Positions 1 through 8,330 of a stretch of 64,000 nucleotides of DNA are shown piece after piece. A model generated the notes under the pieces. It did no database searches. It was not told the origin of the DNA and saw only the letters and a list, made by a program, of their open reading frames with translations. Position 1 is the first letter of the stretch. Each line of letters begins with the position of its first letter. The position numbers were made by a program, and so were the translations under genes. This DNA comes from Aquabacterium sp. CECT 9606 (GTDB lineage Bacteria > Pseudomonadota > Gammaproteobacteria > Burkholderiales > Burkholderiaceae_C): the NCBI RefSeq assembly GCF_918741295.1, contig NZ_CAKKNB010000001.1, positions 1,582,806 to 1,646,805 of the forward strand, given 5' to 3'.

Positions 1-206
1 GCGCCAATGAGCAAGGCCACTTGTTCACGGGCCAGCTCGACGGCTTCTTCGGCGGCCCAACCGTAGGCGTGGGAGCGGCTGGCCGGGTTGCCAAAACGTT
101 CACACAGGTAGGGGATCATCTTGGCCGCCACCCGCTGGTCCACGGGGGTGGTCGCGGCATAGTCCAGGTACACAGGGCGGTTGGGCGGCACGGTCAACTT
201 GGTCAT
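1..206 (-). CDS. iscS: Cysteine desulfurase IscS, N-terminal part (truncated by window edge)
   Basis: Reverse complement from ATG at 206 reads [69 protein letters not shown], typical IscS N-terminus. Confidence 0.9.
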   Translation of the reverse strand, partial: MTKLTVPPNRPVYLDYAATTPVDQRVAAKMIPYLCERFGNPASRSHAYGWAAEEAVELAREQVALLIG

Positions 207-459
207 GAAAGGGCTCCTTGGGCTGTGCGTTCAATGCTGGACTCAAGGGTCTCTATGCAACTTGGGTGCCACCTGTTCAGCTTTGATCAAGTTGTTGATT
301 TGTATGAATAAATCGGCTGATGGTGGGCGTGGATGGCCTGAGCGATGCGCGACAAAGCCTTGTGATTTTTGTCGGGTTTGTCGGCCATTTGGCAAGGCAT
401 CGATCTTGCAAACGAGGCTGTCAATCCTTGAACCCTGTCGCTTTGCCGACCAGCCCGCC

Positions 460-699
460 ATGCCGCTCTACGACTACCAATGCCCTGCTTGCGACAAGCG
501 CTTCGAGCTGCTGGTGCGCAGCACAACCATCCCTGCTTGCCCTCAATGTGGTTCCACCGCCGTGGCCAAGTGCGTCAGCGCACCGCAGGCGCCAGGGCGC
601 AGTGCCGCCATCATTCAGAGTGGCCGCCAGCGCGCGGCCGCGGAAGGGCATTTCAGCAACTACAGCCAGGCCGAGCGGTCCAAGCTGTCTCGAAGCTGA
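460..699 (+). CDS. FmdB-family zinc ribbon protein
   Basis: MPLYDYQCPACDKRFELLV...CPQCGS; two CxxC pairs; in frame inside ORF 181..699. Confidence 0.85.
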   Translation: MPLYDYQCPACDKRFELLVRSTTIPACPQCGSTAVAKCVSAPQAPGRSAAIIQSGRQRAAAEGHFSNYSQAERSKLSRS

Positions 700-704
700 C
701 AAAC

Positions 705-1034
705 ATGACCGGCCGACGTCGCTTTCAACGCCTGGCCGCGCCACAAGCCCTGGCTTGGCTGCAGGCGCATCCCCAGGCCCTGGTGCTGGATGCCCGGCAG
801 GCCCACCACCACGCGCAAGGCCGCCTGTTGGGCAGCTTGCGGCTTGACGGCCGCAACCACGAAGGCTTGCTGCTGAGCCAAGCCAAGGACCGCCCGGTCT
901 TCATCCACTGCTACCACGGCCATGCCAGCCAGACCTATGCCGAGATGTTCGCGGACTTTGGCTTTGTGCAGGTCTGCGACCTGATTGGCGACTGGGAAGC
1001 GTGGTGCCAGGCGGGCCACCCCATCCACGTTTGA
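705..1034 (+). CDS. Rhodanese-like sulfurtransferase (GlpE type)
   Basis: MTGRRRFQRLAAPQALAWLQAHPQALVLDARQAHHHAQG...VFIHCYHGHASQTYAEMFADFGF; catalytic Cys loop HCYHGHAS. Confidence 0.85.
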   Translation: MTGRRRFQRLAAPQALAWLQAHPQALVLDARQAHHHAQGRLLGSLRLDGRNHEGLLLSQAKDRPVFIHCYHGHASQTYAEMFADFGFVQVCDLIGDWEAWCQAGHPIHV

Positions 1035-1046
1035 CCGGAGACTTCC

Positions 1047-1484
1047 ATGGACCTTGTCTACAAAGCCCAGATGCTGACCCAAGGCGGTCGCACTGGCACC
1101 ATCCAGAGCGATGATGGCAGCTTCAAGCTCAAGCTGGCCGTGCCCGCAGCCATGGGGGGCAAGGGCGATGGGCCCAACCCGGAGCAACTGTTTGCGGGGG
1201 CGTTTGGCGCTTGCTTTGAACAGTCCGTCAGGCACATCGCCAAGAAGGGCCACCTTCCGCTCAAAGGCTGTTATGTGGAAGCCGCCTTGTCGATGTTCAT
1301 CACGTTTGAAGACGCCTACCGCATGGCCTTGAGCCTGACAGTGCACATGGCCGGGCCACTGGACCAGGCCACGGCCGACAACCTGATCGAGCGCGCCAAG
1401 GGCATCTGCCCTTACGTGGATGCCACGAAGAACAACGTGAGCTTGACGCTCAACGCGGTGCTGGACACGCCGGTGACGGCCTGA
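1047..1484 (+). CDS. ohr: OsmC/Ohr-family organic hydroperoxide resistance protein
   Basis: MDLVYKAQMLTQGGRTGTIQSDDGSFKLKLAVP...GPNPEQLFAGAFGACF; Ohr length and motifs. Confidence 0.85.
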   Translation: MDLVYKAQMLTQGGRTGTIQSDDGSFKLKLAVPAAMGGKGDGPNPEQLFAGAFGACFEQSVRHIAKKGHLPLKGCYVEAALSMFITFEDAYRMALSLTVHMAGPLDQATADNLIERAKGICPYVDATKNNVSLTLNAVLDTPVTA

Positions 1485-1597
1485 GCGCCGTCACTCTGGG
1501 TTGGCGTCTTAGGTGGTCGTCCATTCATTGGTCAGCCGATACCGCCCAAATGTGCAGGTGGGCGGCCAGCAACGAGGGGGCGTCCGGCAGCCTACCC

Positions 1598-3373
1598 TTA
1601 GGGCTTGTGAACCAGCTTGGACAGTTCGACCAGGCCTATTGGCGGGCAGATCAACCAGGGCACCGTGAAGATCCGCTTGGCCAGGCCGGCGGACATGCGC
1701 TCCATCTGCCGGCGCTCACCGGCCAGCCGCGCGGCCAGCAAGGGGTCGTGGGTACCCGCTGCCAGAACGCTCTTGTTGAGCACCCAGGCGTGAGGCTCGA
1801 TGCCGGCGCGGCGCAGATCGTCTTGCAAGGCCGAGGCCTGCGACACGGGGGTGGCTTCGGGCAAGGTCACCAGAATGATCTTGGTGTAGGCCGCATCTTG
1901 CAGCCGCATCAGTGGCGTGATCACATGGCTGGTGCCGCGACCTTCGAACTCCCGCGTCATCTGCCGGTGGTAGGCCCCGGTGGCGTCCATCAGCAGCAGG
2001 GAGTGCCCGGTGGGGGCCGTGTCCAGCACGACGAAGGCACTGCGTGCTTCACTGACGGTGCGTGAGAATGCATGGAAGACGGCGACTTCCTCCGTGCAAG
2101 GGGATTGGAGATCTTCCAGCAACAGGGCCTGTTCCTGCGCATCAAGCTTGGGTGACTTGGCCGCCATGATCCGGTCGATGTAGCGCTGCGTTTCGACCTT
2201 GGGGTCGATCCGGTCCACACGCAAGCCGGCCACCTCGCCTGCGAGGGTGCCCGTCAGGTGGGCCGCAGGATCCGTGGTGCTCAGGTGCACGGACTTGCCG
2301 CGCTGGACCAGACCCAAGGCCAATGCCGCGGCTACCGTGGTTTTGCCGACGCCGCCTTTGCCCATGACCATGATCAGGCCGTGCGGGCTCGCGGCCAGTT
2401 TGTCGGCCAAGGCGTCCAGGCCTTGCAGGGGCTCGGCGGGCTGGGCGGGTTCGGCCACGGCCATGCCCGCGTTGATGATGGCATCTGCTGGCGAGAGCAG
2501 GGCGCGCAAGGCGGGCAGGCCGACGGTGTCGAAGGCCCGCAGGGGTACCTGGTCCTGAGGCAAGGCGCGCAGCGAGGTGGGCATGTCCGCCAGTGCCTGC
2601 TGCTCCAATGCTTCGATGGCGTTGGCCACCAGGTCGGTGTGGTCGCTGGCATGGAACACCCCGTTGATGGCGAGGCGCTGGTTGTTCAGGCCCAGCTCGC
2701 GCAGCTCGTCCGAGGTGCGGGCCGCCTCGGCCATGGCGCCTTTGTCGGCCCGGGTGACAAGGACCACGGTGGTTCTGGCCGGATCGCTCAGGGCCTCCAG
2801 GGCCGCCTTGAAGCGCGCCTCCTGCATCTTCAGGCCCGAATGCGGTCCCAGGCAGGAGGCGCCTCGGTCGTTGCCGCTCAGGAAGCCACTCCAGGCTTTG
2901 GGCAGGCTGAGCAGCCGCAAGGTGTGGCCGGTGGGGGCCGTGTCAAACACGATGTGGTCAAAGTGCTGAGCGCCGTCCGAGAAGAGGGCGGCGAACTCAT
3001 CGAACGAGGCGATCTCGGTGGTGCAGGCCCCGGACAGTTGTTCGCGCACGGTGGCGAGTTCAGCAGGGCTGGCGCCGGCGTCCATTTGAGCGATGACACG
3101 CTGGCGGTAGGCTTGCGCGGCATTGTCGGGGTCAATGTTCAAGACCGACAAACCTGGCGCACCCGGCACGGCGGTGGGGGTGTTGTGCAATTCGATGCCC
3201 AGCATTTCGTCGAGGTTCGACGCGGCGTCGGTGCTAACCAGCAAAACGCGTTGGCCGGAGTCTGCCAGGGCCAGTGCCGTGGCGGTGGCCAGCGACGTTT
3301 TACCGACACCACCCTTGCCGGTGAAGAGCACGTGGCGGGTGGCGTGGTTCAAAAAGCTGGGGGCTTGGTTCAT
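1598..3373 (-). CDS. arsA: ArsA-type double-domain ATPase
   Basis: Two deviant Walker A motifs (GKGGVGKTSLA, GKGGVGKTTVA), two DTAPTGHT/S motifs, and Cys in GACTTEIASFDEFA, GASCLGPHSGL, SPCTEEVAVFHAFS; start at ATG 3373, the rest of the 752-aa ORF is upstream read-through. Confidence 0.9.
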   Translation of the reverse strand: MNQAPSFLNHATRHVLFTGKGGVGKTSLATATALALADSGQRVLLVSTDAASNLDEMLGIELHNTPTAVPGAPGLSVLNIDPDNAAQAYRQRVIAQMDAGASPAELATVREQLSGACTTEIASFDEFAALFSDGAQHFDHIVFDTAPTGHTLRLLSLPKAWSGFLSGNDRGASCLGPHSGLKMQEARFKAALEALSDPARTTVVLVTRADKGAMAEAARTSDELRELGLNNQRLAINGVFHASDHTDLVANAIEALEQQALADMPTSLRALPQDQVPLRAFDTVGLPALRALLSPADAIINAGMAVAEPAQPAEPLQGLDALADKLAASPHGLIMVMGKGGVGKTTVAAALALGLVQRGKSVHLSTTDPAAHLTGTLAGEVAGLRVDRIDPKVETQRYIDRIMAAKSPKLDAQEQALLLEDLQSPCTEEVAVFHAFSRTVSEARSAFVVLDTAPTGHSLLLMDATGAYHRQMTREFEGRGTSHVITPLMRLQDAAYTKIILVTLPEATPVSQASALQDDLRRAGIEPHAWVLNKSVLAAGTHDPLLAARLAGERRQMERMSAGLAKRIFTVPWLICPPIGLVELSKLVHKP

Positions 3374-3468
3374 GCTGCATTTTGATCGAATGGTCTGGCA
3401 TGTGCGCCAGTTCTCCTGCTTCGATTTGCGCTGCATCAAGCGCGTGCAGCGTCTGGGCGTGCCACCCG

Positions 3469-3840
3469 TCACTGACTGGCCATCGCTGGCACCATCCGAA
3501 ACCAACCAGGCTGCTGCTGTTGGTAGACCCTCAGCCACATCAGGGTGGCGGGCACCAGCGAGCGGATGGCGAACATCAAGGCGTCGTCCAGCGCTGGGCC
3601 CGCGCGGCCTGACAGCGCCACGCCTGCGGCCGTCAGTCCGCGCCAGTCGATCTCGGGCATGCCTTGCATCAGTTCCTGGGGAAGGCATTCGGTCGTCTGG
3701 ATCAGCAGGCGCAACTGTCGCGTCACTTCGGCGCGGGTCAGCCGCGAGGCCAACAGCTCGAAATCTTCCAGGCCTTCGGTGAGGATCATCACCGCCAGGC
3801 CAGCGTCGTTGATGGTTTTGAGCAAGGCTGCGCCGTACAT
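3469..3840 (-). CDS. HEPN (HepT/DUF86)-like protein, probably degenerate
   Basis: LIQTTECLPQELMQGMPEIDWRGLTAAG resembles the HepT core; R-x4-6-H motif not seen. Confidence 0.5.
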   Translation of the reverse strand: MYGAALLKTINDAGLAVMILTEGLEDFELLASRLTRAEVTRQLRLLIQTTECLPQELMQGMPEIDWRGLTAAGVALSGRAGPALDDALMFAIRSLVPATLMWLRVYQQQQPGWFRMVPAMASQ

Positions 3841-3852
3841 GGTGGGGCTCCT

Positions 3853-5436
3853 TCATTCAGGGGAAGGCCTGCTGCGCGAGCACAGCAGGTCATTGGTGGC
3901 CCAGGCAAACTCGCGCCAGGCGGCGGCCAGGTCCACCGTGATGGCCTGGAGGTAGTCGGCATCGGGCCGGTGTTCCGTGTCGAAATTCGACAAGGCGCAG
4001 GAGCTGGCATTGAAGGCCAGGGCGTCATTCACCAGGCTCTTGCTGAAACCGCTGAAGGGCGACAGAACTCGCGGTGTCAGCTCGCTGCGGCCCGAGGGGA
4101 CCGCCGCATGGTTCACGCCCCAGCCCACTTCCAAAGCGGCCAGTTGCTCCAAGGCGCGGGTGTAGGTTTGCTCCACCGTGGCCAGCAAGGCGCGTTGAGT
4201 GACGCGGTCGCGGTCCTGGCGGGCCAGCATCTGGTTCAAATGCTGCCGGTAGCGAGGCATGGTTCCCTGGCGCTCTTGCTCAACCCAGGCCTGGAAGCTC
4301 AGCAGGGCGTCGCCTTCAAGGGGCTGGTGGGTGAACGGGTCAGTCTGTCGACGTGGGCGCAGGAAGTCGGCCAGGCGGGCGGCTGATTCGAGGGCGCCTT
4401 CCATGTGGCCGGCCGCGTGACGCGCGGTTTCGGTGCCCCCAAAGAGCAGGCGGCCGGACCAGTGCGGCCGACGCAGCAGCGGGTCGGCCTGCGGGGGCAT
4501 GGGTTCGGCGTCGCTGCGGTCCAGTTCGCTGCAGGTCCAGGTATCCAGGCTCCAGTCCTTCACCAACACCGAGTCGGCATGCGCTTCGGGGCCGAACAAT
4601 TGGGTGAACTGGCTGGAGGTGAGCAAGGGCAGGCTGCGTTCGAAGGGTCGCCGGGTGTCCGGGGCCATGGCGCAAAAGCCGACCAGCGCGGCGCCTTGTT
4701 CGTCGCTGGCATCCCAGACTTCGCGCAGCACGGCTTGAGGATGGCTGACAAAGGCGCTGCCTGATTGTCCTTGCGCATGCCAGAAAGGGCGTTCAAAGCG
4801 GGCCACCGCCTTGGCCTCGCGCGCCATCCAGGTCGGCACGGTGGTCAAGGCCTGGGTTGTGGATGGCGACAGCGCTGGCTGAAAGCGAACCAATTGGGCC
4901 AACAGGCGCGGTGGCAGGGTCAGGACCACGCGACGCGCCGCCACCCGTTCAACGTGCTGGACGCCACTCTCCACGCGGGCAAAGTGCAACTCGACGTGGT
5001 CTTGGGCATCGTGGACCGCCACCAGTCGATGGTCCAGCTTGACGATGCCCTCCAGCAACTGTTCATGCAGTGACTGAGTCAGCTGGCCCATGCCCCCGGA
5101 CAGGCGGCGCGCACCGCCATGGATGCCTTGCACGTCCAGCACGTCGGGTGCGCGGGCAGGGTCGGCCAGCGACAGCACGTGGCCCTGGTCTGGCTGAGCA
5201 AAGGACTTGAGGGCCAGGGACTCGACCAGCGCGGCCATGCGGGGCTCGGTGTCGGGCCAGTACCAGCTGGCACCCAGGTCCACACGGGCACCCGACCCTG
5301 CCGAGGCATCGGTGAGGATGCGCCCGCCCACGCGGTCTCGCGCTTCGAACATCGCCACACGCAGGCCCTGAGCTTGCAACGAGCGCGCCAGGGCCAAACC
5401 CGTGAGGCCCGCGCCGACAATCGCGACGTCGATCAT
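3853..5436 (-). CDS. FAD-dependent amine oxidase family protein
   Basis: MIDVAIVGAGLTGLALARSLQAQGLRVAMFEARDRVGGRI (FAD Rossmann), GRLLFGGTETARHAAGHMEGALESA near the end of the oxidase core. Confidence 0.85.
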   Translation of the reverse strand: MIDVAIVGAGLTGLALARSLQAQGLRVAMFEARDRVGGRILTDASAGSGARVDLGASWYWPDTEPRMAALVESLALKSFAQPDQGHVLSLADPARAPDVLDVQGIHGGARRLSGGMGQLTQSLHEQLLEGIVKLDHRLVAVHDAQDHVELHFARVESGVQHVERVAARRVVLTLPPRLLAQLVRFQPALSPSTTQALTTVPTWMAREAKAVARFERPFWHAQGQSGSAFVSHPQAVLREVWDASDEQGAALVGFCAMAPDTRRPFERSLPLLTSSQFTQLFGPEAHADSVLVKDWSLDTWTCSELDRSDAEPMPPQADPLLRRPHWSGRLLFGGTETARHAAGHMEGALESAARLADFLRPRRQTDPFTHQPLEGDALLSFQAWVEQERQGTMPRYRQHLNQMLARQDRDRVTQRALLATVEQTYTRALEQLAALEVGWGVNHAAVPSGRSELTPRVLSPFSGFSKSLVNDALAFNASSCALSNFDTEHRPDADYLQAITVDLAAAWREFAWATNDLLCSRSRPSPE

Positions 5437-5458
5437 GGCATGGGCCTCCACGCGTCGC

Positions 5459-5755
5459 TCAGACGAAGCTGAGCAGTTCGATGGTCACGGGCTCTTCGCC
5501 AAGCAGGGTCTGGCAGGCCAGCCGCGACTTGGAGCTGACGCCCACGATGGCGTCCAGGGCTTCGTTCTCTTTGCGCTGCACTTTGGACAGGCTCTTGCGG
5601 CCTTCCTGCACATACAGGTGGCAGGCGCCGCATTCGCCCTTGCCACCGCACTTGCTGATGATGGCGGCGCCCGCGTCCTTGATGGCCTGCAGCAGGGTGG
5701 TGCCTGCGGGGGCGTCGAAGGTGATGCCGGCGGGCAGGATGGTCAGCGTGGTCAT
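5459..5755 (-). CDS. 2Fe-2S (plant-type) ferredoxin
   Basis: CGGKGECGACHLYV ... LACQTLL cysteine pattern. Confidence 0.9.
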   Translation of the reverse strand: MTTLTILPAGITFDAPAGTTLLQAIKDAGAAIISKCGGKGECGACHLYVQEGRKSLSKVQRKENEALDAIVGVSSKSRLACQTLLGEEPVTIELLSFV

Positions 5756-5790
5756 GTCGTTCTCCAGTTTGAAAAGGTCAGGGGTGGCCC

Positions 5791-6660
5791 TCAGGCCGCG
5801 GTCAACAACGCCGCCACCTCGGCCAGGGGTTGGGCGATGCGGGTGACGTTGTTTTCTTCCAGGAAGCGCACTTCCATGCGCGTGGGCTCGTCGGGCAGGA
5901 CGGCCCAGTGGCGGTCGCTGGAGCGCTTCATGATCTGGCGGGCAAAGCTGCGCGTGAGCTGGTCATTGAAGCGGCAGCCCAGGAACAGGAAGCCGCGCCC
6001 GGTGCGCAGTTGCTGCACCTCGGCCGGGATGGGCGTCTGGATGTCGATCTCGGTCAGCACTTCCACATAGTCCGAGTCGGACACCAGGTAGTTGCCGGCG
6101 GGCGCGTGGCCGCCGATGGGCCGGTACACGAGCGACTTCCATTCGGGCGGGCAGCTTTCAGCCAGCTGCCCCAGGGCATCGTAGAAAGCTGTCCAGGTGC
6201 CAAAGTGCTCGGACTGCGCCAGGCCTTGCACCTGGCCCCAGTCGGCGGCCGGGTGCGTCTGTGCATAGGCCGTGGTCAGGGTGTCGTCGTACCAGCTTTC
6301 CACCACCAGTGGGGGCGCCACCTTGGCCAGCCACAGGTGAAAGGCGCTGGGGACGGCGGGCTGGGCAAAGGCCTCGTTCATCAGGCTGACCACGCTCTTG
6401 CGGTGCTTGAAGTTCTCGATGAACTGCGCGGCCTGGGTCAGGCGGTTGCGGATCTTGTGGGGCACGGTGGCCTTGGCCACCAGCAGCGCCACCAGGGCCT
6501 CGGGGGTGGCGGGCACCGGGGCATCGGGGATCAGCTCCAGAATGCGCGGGCCCAGGTAGGGCACGATGCGGCCCTTCTTGAGGCCATTGCTCAGCTCGGC
6601 GAGCCAAGGCGGGGCGGTCACCGCCACGGGGGCGTCGGTCATGGTCATGTGCAACTCCAA
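5791..6660 (-). CDS. SIR2-like domain protein, nif-operon associated
   Basis: C-terminal architecture GNYLVSDSDYVEVLTE...LRTGRGFLFLGCRFNDQLTRSFARQI resembles SIR2_2-type proteins. Confidence 0.6.
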   Translation of the reverse strand: MELHMTMTDAPVAVTAPPWLAELSNGLKKGRIVPYLGPRILELIPDAPVPATPEALVALLVAKATVPHKIRNRLTQAAQFIENFKHRKSVVSLMNEAFAQPAVPSAFHLWLAKVAPPLVVESWYDDTLTTAYAQTHPAADWGQVQGLAQSEHFGTWTAFYDALGQLAESCPPEWKSLVYRPIGGHAPAGNYLVSDSDYVEVLTEIDIQTPIPAEVQQLRTGRGFLFLGCRFNDQLTRSFARQIMKRSSDRHWAVLPDEPTRMEVRFLEENNVTRIAQPLAEVAALLTAA

Positions 6661-6665
6661 TGAGC

Positions 6666-7820
6666 TCAGTAGATGGCGGCCCCAGCCCCGACGTTGACCG
6701 AGGCGTCCTTGAGCGTCTTGACGATGTAGCTGACCTCGTCTTCGTCCAGGTGGGTGTGAAAGGGCAGGGTGAGGGATCGGTCACCGATGCGCTCGGTGTT
6801 GGGCAGCAGCCCGCGGTGCCAGCCCAGTTGCTGGTAGTGAAACTGCTGATGCAGCGGCACGCAGTAGATCGCCGACTGGACCGAGTTCGAGTCCATGTCT
6901 TCGATGATCTGGTTGCGCGCGCTGCCGGTGAAGCGCTTGCCCAGGTGGATCTTGTAGAGCATCCAGTGGACCTCGTCGATGTGTTCGGCCAGGTAGGGCG
7001 GCTTGATGCCTTCGAAGCTTTGCATCTGCGTGTGGTACCAGCCTTCGACCTGCTTGCGCTTGAGCAGGATCTCGTCAATGCGCTGCAATTGCGCCAGACC
7101 CAGGGCGGCATCCAGGTCGCTCATGCTGGCTTGCCAAGGCACGCGGCTGCCCACCGACACCGAGTTGCGATCACTCAAGCGGCGTTCTCGTAGGTAGCCC
7201 AGTTCACTGGCCAGGGCGGGGTCGTCGGTCAGCACCATGCCCCCTTGCCCGCAGCACAGGGCCGAGGGCTGCGAGAAGTCGAAGATCGACACATCGCCGA
7301 AGCTGCCCACGCGGCGGCCCTGGTAGCGTGAGCCCACCGCTTCGGTGCTGTCCTCGATCAGCTTGAGGTCGTGCCGGGTGGCCAGTTCGCGCAGGGCTTG
7401 CCAGTCGGCAGGGTGGCCGTTGACGTTGGAGGCCAGGATGGCGCGGGTGCGGGGGCCGACCTTGTCGGCAGCTTTGACCGGGTCGATGCAGCCCGACCAA
7501 TAGTCGATGTCGGCCAGCACGGGCGTGGCGCCCACCAGGGAGATGGCATGGGCGACCTGGTGCCAGGCATAGGCGGCGGTGATGACTTCATCGCCCGGGC
7601 CAATGCCCATGACCTTGAGGGCCAGGCAGGCGCCCAGGGTGCCGCTGCCCACGGCCGCGCCATGCGACCGGCCCACCCATTGCGCAAAGGCACTTTCAAA
7701 CTCGTTGACCGCCGGGCCGGCGGACAGCTGGCCGCTGCGCAGGGCCATGACCACGGCCTCCAGCTCATCGCCGGTGATGTCGGGGTCGGACAGGGCAATC
7801 CAGTCGTCGGGGGCGTCCAT
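6666..7820 (-). CDS. DegT/DnrJ/EryC1/StrS-fold aminotransferase-like protein
   Basis: FESAFAQWVGRSHGAAVGSGTLGACLALKVMGIGPGDEVITAAYAWHQVAHAISLVGATPVLADID; EDSTEAVGSRYQGRRVGSFGDVSIFDFS. Confidence 0.85.
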   Translation of the reverse strand: MDAPDDWIALSDPDITGDELEAVVMALRSGQLSAGPAVNEFESAFAQWVGRSHGAAVGSGTLGACLALKVMGIGPGDEVITAAYAWHQVAHAISLVGATPVLADIDYWSGCIDPVKAADKVGPRTRAILASNVNGHPADWQALRELATRHDLKLIEDSTEAVGSRYQGRRVGSFGDVSIFDFSQPSALCCGQGGMVLTDDPALASELGYLRERRLSDRNSVSVGSRVPWQASMSDLDAALGLAQLQRIDEILLKRKQVEGWYHTQMQSFEGIKPPYLAEHIDEVHWMLYKIHLGKRFTGSARNQIIEDMDSNSVQSAIYCVPLHQQFHYQQLGWHRGLLPNTERIGDRSLTLPFHTHLDEDEVSYIVKTLKDASVNVGAGAAIY

Positions 7821-7837
7821 GGCGTGGGCTCTTTCGT

Positions 7838-8098
7838 TCAGTCTTGCGTGAGCACAAAGGCCGATGCGCGTTCGGGCAGGGCGGTGACCGACCAGCAGTG
7901 ACCATCGGTGGCCATGAGGTAGAGCGCGCGGTTCTGCACTTGCAGCGCGGGCGACTCGCTGCGCATGTCGAAGGCGTCCAGCACCAGGGCGTGCGCGGGC
8001 GCAAAGCGCTCCCGGATGACCGCAGCGGCCGCCCGCACCGTGGTTGCGGAGCCCAGGATCTGCCCGGCCTCCTTGAGTTGATCAGGCGTGATGGCCAT
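7838..8098 (-). CDS. Small nif-associated protein (DUF6129-like)
   Basis: MAITPDQLKEAGQILGSATTVRAAAAVIRERFAPAHALVLDAFDMRSESPALQVQNRALYLMATDGHCWSVTALPERASAFVLTQD; between DegT-like and nifT genes. Confidence 0.6.
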   Translation of the reverse strand: MAITPDQLKEAGQILGSATTVRAAAAVIRERFAPAHALVLDAFDMRSESPALQVQNRALYLMATDGHCWSVTALPERASAFVLTQD

Positions 8099-8108
8099 GG
8101 TGGTGGCC

Positions 8109-8330
8109 TCAGACTTCTTCGCCGGTCGTGGTGCGGCGTGCTTCCACGGTGATCGGCAAGGTGGTGCCCTCGGGCATGTCGGGCAGGGCCAGTTGCCAGC
8201 CATTGGCCAGCGTGACCAAGCCACCCCACATGCCGGGGTGCTCCATCGACACGATGGGTTCCTCCAGGTCTTTCTTGGGCACGTACACCGACGTCACACC
8301 GTTGGGTGCCTTGCGAATCATGATCTTCAT
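8109..8330 (-). CDS. nifT: Nitrogen fixation protein NifT/FixU
   Basis: MKIMIRKAPNGVTSVYVPKKDLEEPIVSMEHPGMWGGLVTLANGWQLALPDMP, characteristic NifT. Confidence 0.92.
   Translation of the reverse strand: MKIMIRKAPNGVTSVYVPKKDLEEPIVSMEHPGMWGGLVTLANGWQLALPDMPEGTTLPITVEARRTTTGEEV

Noticed and set aside
3440-3470. Possible sigma54 promoter (TGGCACGCCCAGACG, minus) before arsA
   Set aside because: GC of the -12 element is not at the required spacing
3374-3856. N-terminal extension of the 752-aa ArsA ORF
   Set aside because: Overlaps the HEPN-like gene out of frame; the ArsA domain starts at MNQAPSFLNHATRHVLFTGKGGVGKT (3373)
6158-7111. 317-aa minus-strand ORF overlapping the DegT-like and SIR2-like genes
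   Set aside because: Arg/Ser/Pro-rich out-of-frame translation; real frames have clear domains
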